Assembly: GCA_964370795.1 (NCBI GenBank)
Contig: CAYJME010000001.1
Location: 1 to 58,802, forward strand
Source: JAHFOW01 sp964370795
GTDB lineage: Bacteria; Planctomycetota; Brocadiia; Brocadiales; Brocadiaceae
Direction: 5' to 3'
Length of the DNA stretch: 58,802 nucleotides
Shown: positions 42,864-51,996 of the stretch, one piece after another
How positions within the stretch are numbered: the first letter of the stretch is position 1
Layout: each line of letters starts with the position of its first letter
Position numbers and translations under genes: made by a program
The notes under the pieces: generated by a model
Told to the model about the DNA's origin: nothing
Seen by the model: the letters and a program-made list of their open reading frames with translations, nothing else
Databases searched by the model: none

Positions 42864-44198
42864 CTAGCTTTTATGAAATGTTGAGTCAGCCATAATCCCA
42901 GCTCTTGCATCATGAACAATCTGAGGAGTAATTTCCTTAAAACCTTCCCTTTTGGCGTACTCTTCTATCTTCTTTCGCACCACCTCACGAATAAACGAGG
43001 GTATACGTTCGGTTTGTACTGTTGCCTCCTGTGTCCACGTTACGGAATGGCTGGAATTCTCAAAAGGTTTTTTGGCAGCCGCACTCGCAAAAACCTCTTT
43101 TCTAAAAAGACCATCTTCGTGAAATGCTTTGTCATAGCTGGTGGTCAAGGAGTTCTTGTCTTTGTTCAAATCGTGAAACTCTTTACCTTCCAAAAGAGTC
43201 TCTTTTTTCAGAGATACATTTCCACCGGTAAGCAAAATATTACACGGGGCGAGTCTCAGCAAATTTTCAGTCGTACTTCCAAGATCAAGCCCGTGGGTAT
43301 TGTGAATTCCGGTACGACCAACAACTAAAAGGGAGGGATTTTCATGGGAAATATATTTTAAAATCTGGTCATAGGGTTTTCCATCTCGTAATATCGTTTC
43401 CATTCGAACACCTGCCTGAACAGCCAGACTCTGAGCCTTGTCCAGGTGACCTTGGTAGATTTTAGCAAGCCCTTTATCAATTATTTCTTCATGCAATGTT
43501 TCCTGCTCTTTAAACCGAAATATCTGGCCTGCCTCTCGAGAAAGCACTTTGGCAATGCTCCCAAAAGCTACACGATGATAATGAGGATCAAATACAGATA
43601 TCGCATGAGGTTCCATACCAAAAGAACGCGCGAATACTAACGAAGACGCAGCTCCGGCAGTAGATTGTTTACTACCATCTACAGCAACTAACACCTTCCC
43701 CTGAAAATTATTATTCTTAACGATCAGGACATCCGTGTTAATACGTCTTACAACACGTTCGCACACGCTGCCTATCAAATTCTCATTCACAGCGGCAAGT
43801 CCGAGTGCGCCCAAGATTACAAGGTCATAAGAATTTCTTTGTACCTCTTGAATGATCTCGTGGTAATTCTTGCCTTCAAGAAGAAGTCCCTCATGGGAGA
43901 CGCCGGCATCCTTGCATTTATTTTTAAATACGCCAAGATAGGACTCAGAGATTAATTTAAGTCCCAAGTTAATTAATGAAGTGTGGAGTTCGCGCTGATG
44001 CTGAAGGGTTTTTTCGTCTTGATATTGGGGAGGCAATCCATTTTCCATGTCTCTAAAACGCCGTTGATGCAAAGTGGCGTCATAGACATGGCAACCTACT
44101 AAATGGGAGTTAAACTTTTTAGAAATTTCTATTCCTAAGTCAATACAATAATTGGAATAGCTTGAATTATCAATCGCAATGAATATTTTTTTATACAT
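42864..44198 (-). CDS. Double universal-stress domain protein with PCP_red-like tail
   Basis: This 444-residue protein has two UspA-type domains (KKIFIAIDNSSYSNYCIDLG...VILGALGLAAV and KVLVAVDGSKQSTAGAA...LVVGRTGIHNT) and a C-terminal helix pair (RIPSFIREVVRKKIEEYAKREG...ITPQIVHDAR). This tail closely resembles the PCP_red domain seen at the end of protochlorophyllide reductase B and some cytochrome-linked proteins. There is no signal peptide. The ATG at 44198 gives the family's typical start. It lies between nxrC and the cytochromes. The function is unknown; stress- or energy-linked control of NXR is possible. Confidence 0.85.
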   Translation of the reverse strand: MYKKIFIAIDNSSYSNYCIDLGIEISKKFNSHLVGCHVYDATLHQRRFRDMENGLPPQYQDEKTLQHQRELHTSLINLGLKLISESYLGVFKNKCKDAGVSHEGLLLEGKNYHEIIQEVQRNSYDLVILGALGLAAVNENLIGSVCERVVRRINTDVLIVKNNNFQGKVLVAVDGSKQSTAGAASSLVFARSFGMEPHAISVFDPHYHRVAFGSIAKVLSREAGQIFRFKEQETLHEEIIDKGLAKIYQGHLDKAQSLAVQAGVRMETILRDGKPYDQILKYISHENPSLLVVGRTGIHNTHGLDLGSTTENLLRLAPCNILLTGGNVSLKKETLLEGKEFHDLNKDKNSLTTSYDKAFHEDGLFRKEVFASAAAKKPFENSSHSVTWTQEATVQTERIPSFIREVVRKKIEEYAKREGFKEITPQIVHDARAGIMADSTFHKS

Positions 44199-44224
44199 AG
44201 AAATCCCATCATTCAAATTTTACA

Positions 44225-44779
44225 CTACAACGACTCTTTTTTCAGTTTTTTCAGCTCGCTCACCGCGCCTCCTGCTAATGCAATCGTTATAACTGCTAGA
44301 AAGAACCACCGGAGGGAGGATTTAAAAGTACTTGTTTTTTCTACCACAACTTTACCTTCTCTGGCAACTGAAGCGCCCTGTTGTGCTACCGGCGAAGAAA
44401 AACCTCGTATGTGCATTACCAGCTCCTTAATCCTTTTTTCGGAAATCGTTTTCCCCCAGGGCGGACAAAGATTTGACTTATCCACTGCCTTAGAACCATC
44501 GGTTATGGATTTTACAAGCTGGTCGTCCGTCCTCTTTTTCATATACTCAACGTCGGTAAAATTACGTGGTTTTGGCTTTAAATCAATCGTAAAAAATGTG
44601 CCATCGCCTTTTCCACCCGTTCCGTGGCAAGGCGAGCAATAATATTCATAAGTCTTTTTTGGAGATAATAAAAACGACTGATCTCGCGGAGATATATCAG
44701 CCGCCCTGGCTGCACTATATCCACCTACTGTACTAAAAGCAACGAATGAAATAATAGCTAATATTTTCTTACCCATCAT
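44225..44779 (-). CDS. Membrane-anchored monohaem cytochrome c
   Basis: This 184-residue protein has a signal peptide (LAIISFVAFSTVGGYSAARA), one haem site CSPCH in YEYYCSPCHGTGGKGDG and a likely Met ligand further on. A C-terminal helix (WFFLAVITIALAGGAV) anchors it. It is a class I cytochrome that probably accepts or passes electrons near NXR. Its ATG directly follows the stop of the tetrahaem gene. A Met one codon later is an equivalent start. Confidence 0.9.
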   Translation of the reverse strand: MMGKKILAIISFVAFSTVGGYSAARAADISPRDQSFLLSPKKTYEYYCSPCHGTGGKGDGTFFTIDLKPKPRNFTDVEYMKKRTDDQLVKSITDGSKAVDKSNLCPPWGKTISEKRIKELVMHIRGFSSPVAQQGASVAREGKVVVEKTSTFKSSLRWFFLAVITIALAGGAVSELKKLKKESL

Positions 44780-46264
44780 TTATTTTCCTTCTTTCCTCGT
44801 CACATGATCAACCAAAAAAGCAACAAGCACCTTCAATTCATCGTCAGATAATCCAAAATTAGGCTCTACTCCCTGCGGATTTGCCCTCTGCGGGTTCTTT
44901 AGATGATAAAACAAATACGCCGACTGTAACCGGTCGCCGACAGTTTGTAAGTTTGGACCCACGACACCGCCTCCCTTAGGCCCTTCTGCGTGACAGGTGT
45001 TACAACCCTTCTCAAAAAAGAGTTTTTCTCCGCCAGCAATCATTTCGGCGGTTATACTACCTTCTTCAAGTGGTTTTGGAAGCCCTTCCTTAACAATCAA
45101 ATTCTTTTCGAGATAATCAACGGCAACCTTCGCCTCATCGTCGGTTAAATTAAACTTGGGCATCTGCTGGCTCAGCGGCCGGATAATATCAGGAGCTTGC
45201 AAAAACGGTTTTTCCCACGTCATTTTAATTTTGCTTCCCGCAATTGTTAAATTCGGCGCATAGCTACCGCCTTTTTCCTGTATTCTGTGACACGTTAAGC
45301 AACGAATTTCATACACAAGTTTTTCAAAGCCGACCAGCCCATCTCTTTTCTTTTCAACCACTGGCATGAGTTCTGAAATTCCTTTCACATCGTGACAGAC
45401 GAAACACCGTGCCCGCTCAACAACTTCTCTCCCTTTTTCAATGACGGCTGTATCTTTTCGAAGATTATTAAACTCTTTTTCTGTTAATACACTGACTTCC
45501 TGTTCATTGGACTTGTCTATTGCACCCTCTTCTTCATCTTTCTCTTCAGGAATAAACTGCGTATCACGCATAACAAATTCAACAAGTCCGCGTAAGTCCG
45601 CATCATTAAACCGGTATTGGGCCATCATGGTGTTGGGAAAATGAGTTTTCGTATTCCCCAACCAGTCATAGAGCCAATTTCGGTTTATTTTTGTGGTTAT
45701 TTCACCCAGGTCAGGACCAACGCCTACATTACCGCCAGCGCCTTTTATGGGATGACAGATGGTGCAACGCGCCCGTCCCCACGCACCCTTGCCGTTGTTG
45801 TATATTTTATCCATCTTGTCATATTCATCCTCTGACAGCTCATCTTCCTTTTTCAAAAGAACGGAATCCCAGGTAACCTGGGGAAGCTGTTTATCAGAAA
45901 GACTACTGAGAAATACAATGACGGCTTTTATCTCTTCAAAATTTAAACCAAGGTTTGGCATCTTGGCATTCGGAACAACTTTTTTAGGATTAGCAATCCA
46001 CCGTGACAACCACTCAACTTTTGCCTTGTTAATAATATTCGTGAGCGGAGGACCGTTTTTTACCCGCTTCCATGGGTCTTCCAATTCAAACGGAAGCACT
46101 GTCCATGCCTCAGGAATCCGATATTTTTTATCCAATTCTAAAAAAAGAGTATCAATCTTTCTTTCTTCACCAGACGAACTGCGATGAAACACCGCTAATG
46201 GCAGACATGCTAACGCCGTAAAAATTAAAACTTTCTGTAAGCTCACTATCGACCTTAACCTCAT
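44780..46264 (-). CDS. Tetrahaem cytochrome c
   Basis: This 494-residue exported protein has a signal peptide (VLIFTALACLPLAV) and four CxxCH sites: CTICH (ARCTICHPIKGAGG), CFVCH, CLTCH and CNTCH (GCNTCHAEGPKGG). Each is followed by the Gly-rich and Pro-Asn-Leu pattern of class I domains, so it is a string of cytochrome c domains and not a multihaem NrfA-like fold. An extra N-terminal segment (WKRVKNGPPL) resembles a domain with a lost haem site. It starts 14 bases after the next gene upstream and touches the next one downstream. Confidence 0.92.
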   Translation of the reverse strand: MRLRSIVSLQKVLIFTALACLPLAVFHRSSSGEERKIDTLFLELDKKYRIPEAWTVLPFELEDPWKRVKNGPPLTNIINKAKVEWLSRWIANPKKVVPNAKMPNLGLNFEEIKAVIVFLSSLSDKQLPQVTWDSVLLKKEDELSEDEYDKMDKIYNNGKGAWGRARCTICHPIKGAGGNVGVGPDLGEITTKINRNWLYDWLGNTKTHFPNTMMAQYRFNDADLRGLVEFVMRDTQFIPEEKDEEEGAIDKSNEQEVSVLTEKEFNNLRKDTAVIEKGREVVERARCFVCHDVKGISELMPVVEKKRDGLVGFEKLVYEIRCLTCHRIQEKGGSYAPNLTIAGSKIKMTWEKPFLQAPDIIRPLSQQMPKFNLTDDEAKVAVDYLEKNLIVKEGLPKPLEEGSITAEMIAGGEKLFFEKGCNTCHAEGPKGGGVVGPNLQTVGDRLQSAYLFYHLKNPQRANPQGVEPNFGLSDDELKVLVAFLVDHVTRKEGK

Positions 46265-46277
46265 AAAAACTCCTTAA

Positions 46278-47904
46278 CTAGATTTTCTGTTCCTGCTCTT
46301 CTTCTAATTTAGGGGGAAATCTACGTAACCGTGCTATAAACCAGACCTCTATACTAGCACCCATGATAATTGCAAAGAGCACATAAATGAAGACCGTTTT
46401 AGGAACGGGTTTCTCAAGGATTACATAGTACCAGGATGAAACAGACTTTAACCCCGCAACATCACTATTAGACCCATCCCATATAGCAAACGCTATCGGA
46501 ATCAACTTACCAATCTCAAACTGAAGATCATTTTTTGCGTCCTCTGTCTGAAGACTCCTTTTGAAAACGACCTTCCATCTACCATTCTGGTGGACGCCCT
46601 TTCCCGTCACATTCTGGCTCTCAGGCGGCTGAACCGCAATATTTTTTATGCCTTTTGCATTTAATTCAGCGACGGTGCCAGGCTCCGTCTCCGGCGCTTC
46701 AACAATCACGCCAAGCCCCTCTCTCCAATACGCCTTCCAACTCCACAGGTTGACCGNNNNNNNNNNGGTTGACCGCGCCGCTAGAATCACCCATAGCAAA
46801 ATATGGTTTTTTCAGTGATTCAGGTATTTTCGTGGGAAATTGAACCGAAACAGCATCTCTGAAGACATCTTCCTGTTTATTCGTAGAATCATCCCATTCA
46901 AGCAAAAATGCTATATCGCTGCTATTATAAAGTGCCCTTACTCTTATAGCGTCAATTGACTGTGTCCACTGACGAGGACCTACTAAAATCTGCCCGGCCA
47001 GAGGAAGCTCCACAGGGATAGCCTTGTTCCATGCTTCATCTGATGGTTCCGTCGGAAGTTCTTCGCCCTCCACCAACTTAACCTTAACAACCACATCGGA
47101 CATCATATCCTTGGCCAGACTCTTTACATAGTGAGCAACATGCCAGCGATCTTCATCAGACATCTTTTCTAAATATGAACCCATGGGCGTTTCGTTAAAG
47201 CCCGTAGAAATCGTCCTGTAAATATCCTCGCCCGCATTTCCACCCTTGAAATTCCATGCCTTTGTTAAATCACGCGCCCTGTATGGCATCCCCCATTCTG
47301 TCTGCAATGCTACCGTCAAGGGACCATTACCCCTCGCATCGTCGCCATGACACTCAAAGCATTTAAATTCTTTAAACAACTCGGCGCCTCGCTGTACACC
47401 ATCGGGCGTTGATGCTACAGACCCGACCGAAACCACTTTGGGTGAAGTGTCTGTTTTAAACTGCTCGTTAAAGGTTTTTACATAATACAAAACCTGCCAG
47501 CGTTCCGTTTCACTGATGGTGTACCAGAAAGGCATAGCTGTACCCTCTATCCCACTGGTAATAATCCTGAAGAGGTCTTCATCAGTGGGAACAGAACCAA
47601 ATGTTGTAGAGCGTACTTTATACTCATTCCTGGTAAAATTTCTTGGCTTGGGAAACATTGTTTTAGAAGCAGGACCATCGCCTCTGCCCTCTATGCCGTG
47701 GCAATACCAGCACCGCTTTTCATAAACCTTCTTACCTTCTGCGACAGCCTCCTGGGTCTCTGGCAATTTTTGCGGAACTTCATGTTTGTACGTTCTGAAC
47801 AAATGAGAAGCCTGCGCCGATACTTCTGACGAGAGCCCAAAAAAGCCAACACTTACTCCAATTAATCCAAAACCGAACAGACAACATTTAAATTCTTTTA
47901 TCAT
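46278..47904 (-). CDS. Dihaem cytochrome c fused to NxrC-like haem domain (interrupted by N gap)
   Basis: The gene is split by ten Ns (46757-46766) flanked on both sides by the same 9 bases GGTTGACCG. Removing the Ns and one copy (19 bases) gives a single frame of 1608 bases, about 535 residues. The order is: signal peptide (FGLIGVSVGFFGLSSEVSA), two cytochrome c domains (CWYCHGIEGRGDG and CFECHGDDARGNG), an ethylbenzene-dehydrogenase-gamma-like domain (FRDAVSVQFP, VNLWSWKAYWREGLG) and one C-terminal membrane helix. This combines NxrC's fold with haem c in one chain. It may be a membrane tether or electron acceptor of NXR. Confidence 0.88.
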
Positions 47905-47987
47905 AATTTTGCTCTTCTATTGTTGCTCTTTATAAATAATCACGATTGCAAACAAGAACCACGTAGTCCGACTAACCGAAACATCCA

Positions 47988-48758
47988 TTATTCAACTTTT
48001 TCTCTCTGACGCGGCATAACGCCTGCGGTATCATATTCACCCATAATAATCTTCCAGACCTCATCATCTTTCAGGTCGTCCTTCCATGCCGGCATAGCTG
48101 AATCCCATGGTGTTGCTTCGGAAGGAAGGCCCGGACCACCTTCTTTTATCCTCCAAAAAAGGTAGTTATCAACCACCGTTGCAATCGTACCAGGGTCTTG
48201 GAAGTTTATAGGCCTTAAACGAAATGAATTCGCAAAAGGTCCATTCCCGTCAGCCTTAGAACCATGACAGGGACGGCAATTTGTCTGAAAGAGTATCTTG
48301 CCCTCTTCAATACATTTCCGCTGCGTCTCTGCATCAGCAGACCTGAATGGATTCTCCATTTTCTCGAACTCCTGAGGCAATGTTGGATGCTGAATTCTCA
48401 ATTCCACCGGCGATGCAGCGCCTGGGATAGACCACGTATAAACAAACCATCCTATGATAACCGGAAATGCAAAAAACAGCATTTTCCGTATAAATGACTT
48501 CACCATGGCTCCTTTTTCAGGCAGCAGAAATCCAAGAAAATCAGCAAATTTCTGATTGCTTGTCGTAGCATAAACCAAACCTGCCAACACACCCATAATC
48601 ATATACCACATCATAAGGGTGCTGGGTGTAGGCATTGTATGCTCTTTTGCCATGAGCACCTGAAAGACCTTTGGAGATGCATACTTGAGAAACAAAAATA
48701 AACAAACAACGGCAAAAATCACTTTGACTAATAAATATGGACTGCGCTTTTTGGCCAT
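47988..48758 (-). CDS. Membrane-bound monohaem cytochrome c
   Basis: This 256-residue protein has three hydrophobic segments in its first half (KVIFAVVCLFLFLKY, MMWYMIMGVLAGLVYATT and FFAFPVIIGWFVYTW). An exposed C-terminal cytochrome c domain follows, with CRPCH in FQTNCRPCHGSKADGNGPF and a late Met. The topology puts the haem on the energised-compartment side. It is likely to be a component of a membrane complex with the bd-like protein. It ends 84 bases before the fused cytochrome gene. Confidence 0.88.
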   Translation of the reverse strand: MAKKRSPYLLVKVIFAVVCLFLFLKYASPKVFQVLMAKEHTMPTPSTLMMWYMIMGVLAGLVYATTSNQKFADFLGFLLPEKGAMVKSFIRKMLFFAFPVIIGWFVYTWSIPGAASPVELRIQHPTLPQEFEKMENPFRSADAETQRKCIEEGKILFQTNCRPCHGSKADGNGPFANSFRLRPINFQDPGTIATVVDNYLFWRIKEGGPGLPSEATPWDSAMPAWKDDLKDDEVWKIIMGEYDTAGVMPRQREKVE

Positions 48759-48805
48759 TAATGTACTCCTAACTGTAGTTCTCTTCGCATACCCGATACC
48801 TTCTT

Positions 48806-49759
48806 CTACTTTAAACTTTGCAAGAAAGAAATAATCCCATAAAAATCTTTAACGCTCAACAATTCACCTATGTTACCAGGCATGATAGAAACATCTTGCT
48901 TTTTCATTTCCTGAATGTCGCTCTTTGGAATGGTCACTTCCTCAATCTCGCCGCCTTCTTCCTTAAGCAACACGATCTCAGCATCCGTTTCACTCTTAAT
49001 TAAACCGTTGTAAGGAATTCCGTCATTGGTTATAACATACATAGTTTCATAACCCTTAACAATTTTTTTGCTCGGAGTAAGAATTGACTCGACAAAATAT
49101 TCAGGGGTCTGGATTGCTCCAATTCCTGTAAGCTCAGGACCAACCCTCTTACCCTTGCCATTCGCAACGTGGCACTTTCCGCAGGTAACCAGACGCGTGT
49201 CATCAAAAAACACCTTCTCCCCCTCTTTAGCATCAACCACAACCGGGGCTACCCAGGGCTTTACCTTCTTCTTTGAAGCCTCCGGAATTTTATCTTTATA
49301 CTTCATAAGGGCGTTTAAATCAGGCTCGCCACCCAGGGTTTGCAAATACGCCAGAACTGCCAGAATCTTTTCACGCGATAACATGATAGGAGGGTCATAT
49401 ACCCTGGGCATAATTTTATCATACCCTTTCACGATATATTTTTCTGGATCCACAATGGACTCAACAAGATAATCCAAACCGGAAGGCATACCAAGCTCCT
49501 TTGCCCGTTCTTCCGAACGAGAGGCCAAGCCCTCCTGATCCGGACCCCTTGTAGCACTGCCCGACGAGCCAATCTTGTGGCATGTACTACACTGTCCATC
49601 TCCCCAGAAAATCTTCTCTCCAGCCTCGGGGCTTACCCCACCGGCTGATTCACCGCCACCACCAGTGCCGGAAAGCCCGGACACATACATTGTGATGTAG
49701 ATATAGAACCCTAAAACTGCTACACCAAAAGCCGTAATTTTTAGCATGCTCTTATTCAT
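48806..49759 (-). CDS. Dihaem cytochrome c with N-terminal anchor
   Basis: This 317-residue protein has an N-terminal hydrophobic helix (ITAFGVAVLGFYIYITMYV) that looks like an uncleaved anchor. Two class I domains follow: CSTCH in GDGQCSTCHKIGSSG and CGKCH in LVTCGKCHVANGKGK. A Gly/Ser-rich linker follows the anchor. It is encoded about 108 bases downstream of the bd-like gene and probably forms a module with it and the monohaem membrane cytochrome. Confidence 0.9.
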   Translation of the reverse strand: MNKSMLKITAFGVAVLGFYIYITMYVSGLSGTGGGGESAGGVSPEAGEKIFWGDGQCSTCHKIGSSGSATRGPDQEGLASRSEERAKELGMPSGLDYLVESIVDPEKYIVKGYDKIMPRVYDPPIMLSREKILAVLAYLQTLGGEPDLNALMKYKDKIPEASKKKVKPWVAPVVVDAKEGEKVFFDDTRLVTCGKCHVANGKGKRVGPELTGIGAIQTPEYFVESILTPSKKIVKGYETMYVITNDGIPYNGLIKSETDAEIVLLKEEGGEIEEVTIPKSDIQEMKKQDVSIMPGNIGELLSVKDFYGIISFLQSLK

Positions 49760-49866
49760 AAGTTTTTTCTATACCTTCTTTATAACATCTTGAGAATTAC
49801 CCTGTTCAATTAAGCAACAACTAATACACACAACCATCTTCTTAGGCAAATCATCATACATATTAG

Positions 49867-51939
49867 TTAGTGAGACTCTTCACCATGCGTATCAATCTCA
49901 GCGCCTTCATACCCCTTCGCTTTTTCCTTTTTATCACCAAGGTTTGCAAGCCAGAATACGAACGCGACAAGGCCCAAAAAGAGCGCTACAATCAGACCAA
50001 CAACCCTTCCCATGTAAGCAAGGCTTGGCGTATAAGCCCATTGTGAAGTATCCTGCAATACACCATAAATATGCCAATCCATTCTCAGACCCGACCGGAT
50101 AAACCCCATCAATCCCATCAGGATAACAATGACCACACACAAGAGAAGCAATGCATATTGAGACCTAACCGGCATCTTGCCCCACGCAATTCCACCAACA
50201 AGTTTCGCCTTGCGGAACATAAAGATATCAATAACTGCGTTCATAATCAAACAACTCATCACAATCGAAACTTGCGTAACCGATAAATACCTCAGCACAA
50301 GATTCGCCTTTTGCATAACCTCGAACCCATAATACCAAAAGTAGAGCACGGCAATACATGGCGTTACAATAAACAGCAAAGCCTGCCCCAACTTTCCCTT
50401 ATTTTTAAACGTCAGGAATGCGGCGAGGCATATCGTGAATGCCTGAATATACAAACATCGTATCAAAGGCTTTACAAAGACCTTCATGTTTGCTTCCAAT
50501 TCGACAAAATTCAGCGATACCGCGTAGGAGACTAACATCAACAAACAAAAAACCACACCCGCCATGATACCAATTTTACCAACTTTCCCCTGTTCAGAAA
50601 ATGGGACAGTATCCCCCTTATTGCTGCGCCGGTAGATCAGGAACGAGAAGAATGTCGTTAAGATAATAAGGTTTACCACGGCATTCTTCGCCGCCATAAC
50701 GCCAAAGTATTTCGAGAAAGGATGATACTGTTCGCCAATCATCGCCCTTTCTTCGCCACTAAGAGGCAGATTGTGCGGGGTAAGCCACACAGCAAAACAC
50801 ATAAACACGATCATCGTCAGAAACTTTATATAGCCCGTATACCTTACCGACCCCTTAATCCTTGACATCCCAACCNNNNNNNNNNTCCAGGAGAATGCGC
50901 CACCCATCATAATATTGCCCATTACGGGGCTGGTGCTATATATTTCACGACCTAACCAGTAGCCGGCAAATGGCAACGGAATAAGTGCACCCACACCAAT
51001 AAAATTGCCCACATAACCCATCCAGTCATAATGAGCCTTCTCTTCCTGAGATTTTGAGCCAAGGAACTTAACCGCAGCATACGCGCCCACGATAAAACCA
51101 CCAAAGCACACATTCGCAATCAAACGGTGGATGTTCACCGGCATCCAGAGTGGGTTATAAAAGGCGTGATAGAGACTAAGCACTTTTCCCGTGGCAGGCA
51201 CAACTCCGGCAGGGCTCATCATAAATGTTGCCCACGAATTGGTGATGAACATCAAACCCGTACCAAAGAGATTGAGCAGAACACCCAGAAAGATATGGAA
51301 CCACTTCTTTGCAGCAGAATTCTTAAGAATTTCCCAGGAATAATAGTAACCATATAAGGTAAATGCCTCGCCAAAAAACATGAGGGCATAAACGTACATG
51401 GTTGGCGAAAAAACGTTTGTCATGTGGCCCATGAATTCAGGGTAAAGCCCAAAGAGGCAAAACGCAAGCAAACCACCCAACGACGCGGTGGTTGCAAATG
51501 CCGCAGACAAGAGCTTGGTAAATTCTTTAGCCATCTTATCATATCTGATGTCGCCACCCTTAAAACCTACGATCTCCACAATAACAGCAAAGATAGGAAC
51601 ACCAAGCACAAAGGCCGCAAACATGAGGTGGAGTTCCGAGACAATCCAAACAATGAGGCGTGGATCTATACCAAAGAACGTCCGGTATTGCACAGGACCA
51701 GTCTCTTCTTCCTCGGCGGCGACAGTCCCCGTTCCTGTACCTTCCGATACTTTTCCCTCAGGCGATTGCGCCTTGCCTACCTCAAACTGAGGCAGCTCAA
51801 CACCAGCCGCTGGCTGCACTGGCGCTTCAGCAGCATTCGCCTGCAGAGACATAGACACGAAAGAACTCAACAGAAAGAAAAACAACAAAACAATAACAGA
51901 ACTTCTTTTTTTCAGATGCAAAAATATCTTCTTATTCAT
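49867..51939 (-). CDS. Cytochrome bd-like membrane subunit (contains N gap)
   Basis: This protein of about 690 residues has a signal-like N-terminus, an Ala/Glu/Pro-rich stretch and some fourteen hydrophobic helices. The segment from FFGIDPRLIVWIVSELHLMFAAFVLG to FFGEAFTLYGYYYSWEIL resembles the core of CydA (His and Glu in similar places). The quinol-binding Q-loop with GRQPW is not seen. Similar bd-like proteins lie beside NXR in Nitrospira and Kuenenia. It may take electrons from cytochrome c. Ten Ns at 50876-50885 keep the frame but hide about four residues or more; true length is uncertain. There is no visible overlap across this gap. Confidence 0.8.
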   Translation of the reverse strand: MNKKIFLHLKKRSSVIVLLFFFLLSSFVSMSLQANAAEAPVQPAAGVELPQFEVGKAQSPEGKVSEGTGTGTVAAEEEETGPVQYRTFFGIDPRLIVWIVSELHLMFAAFVLGVPIFAVIVEIVGFKGGDIRYDKMAKEFTKLLSAAFATTASLGGLLAFCLFGLYPEFMGHMTNVFSPTMYVYALMFFGEAFTLYGYYYSWEILKNSAAKKWFHIFLGVLLNLFGTGLMFITNSWATFMMSPAGVVPATGKVLSLYHAFYNPLWMPVNIHRLIANVCFGGFIVGAYAAVKFLGSKSQEEKAHYDWMGYVGNFIGVGALIPLPFAGYWLGREIYSTSPVMGNIMMGGAFSWXXXXVGMSRIKGSVRYTGYIKFLTMIVFMCFAVWLTPHNLPLSGEERAMIGEQYHPFSKYFGVMAAKNAVVNLIILTTFFSFLIYRRSNKGDTVPFSEQGKVGKIGIMAGVVFCLLMLVSYAVSLNFVELEANMKVFVKPLIRCLYIQAFTICLAAFLTFKNKGKLGQALLFIVTPCIAVLYFWYYGFEVMQKANLVLRYLSVTQVSIVMSCLIMNAVIDIFMFRKAKLVGGIAWGKMPVRSQYALLLLCVVIVILMGLMGFIRSGLRMDWHIYGVLQDTSQWAYTPSLAYMGRVVGLIVALFLGLVAFVFWLANLGDKKEKAKGYEGAEIDTHGEESH

Positions 51940-51996
51940 TAGCAGTGCGCCTTTTCAAACGAGTAAGTTACACATTCCATATAAGTTTGATCACAG

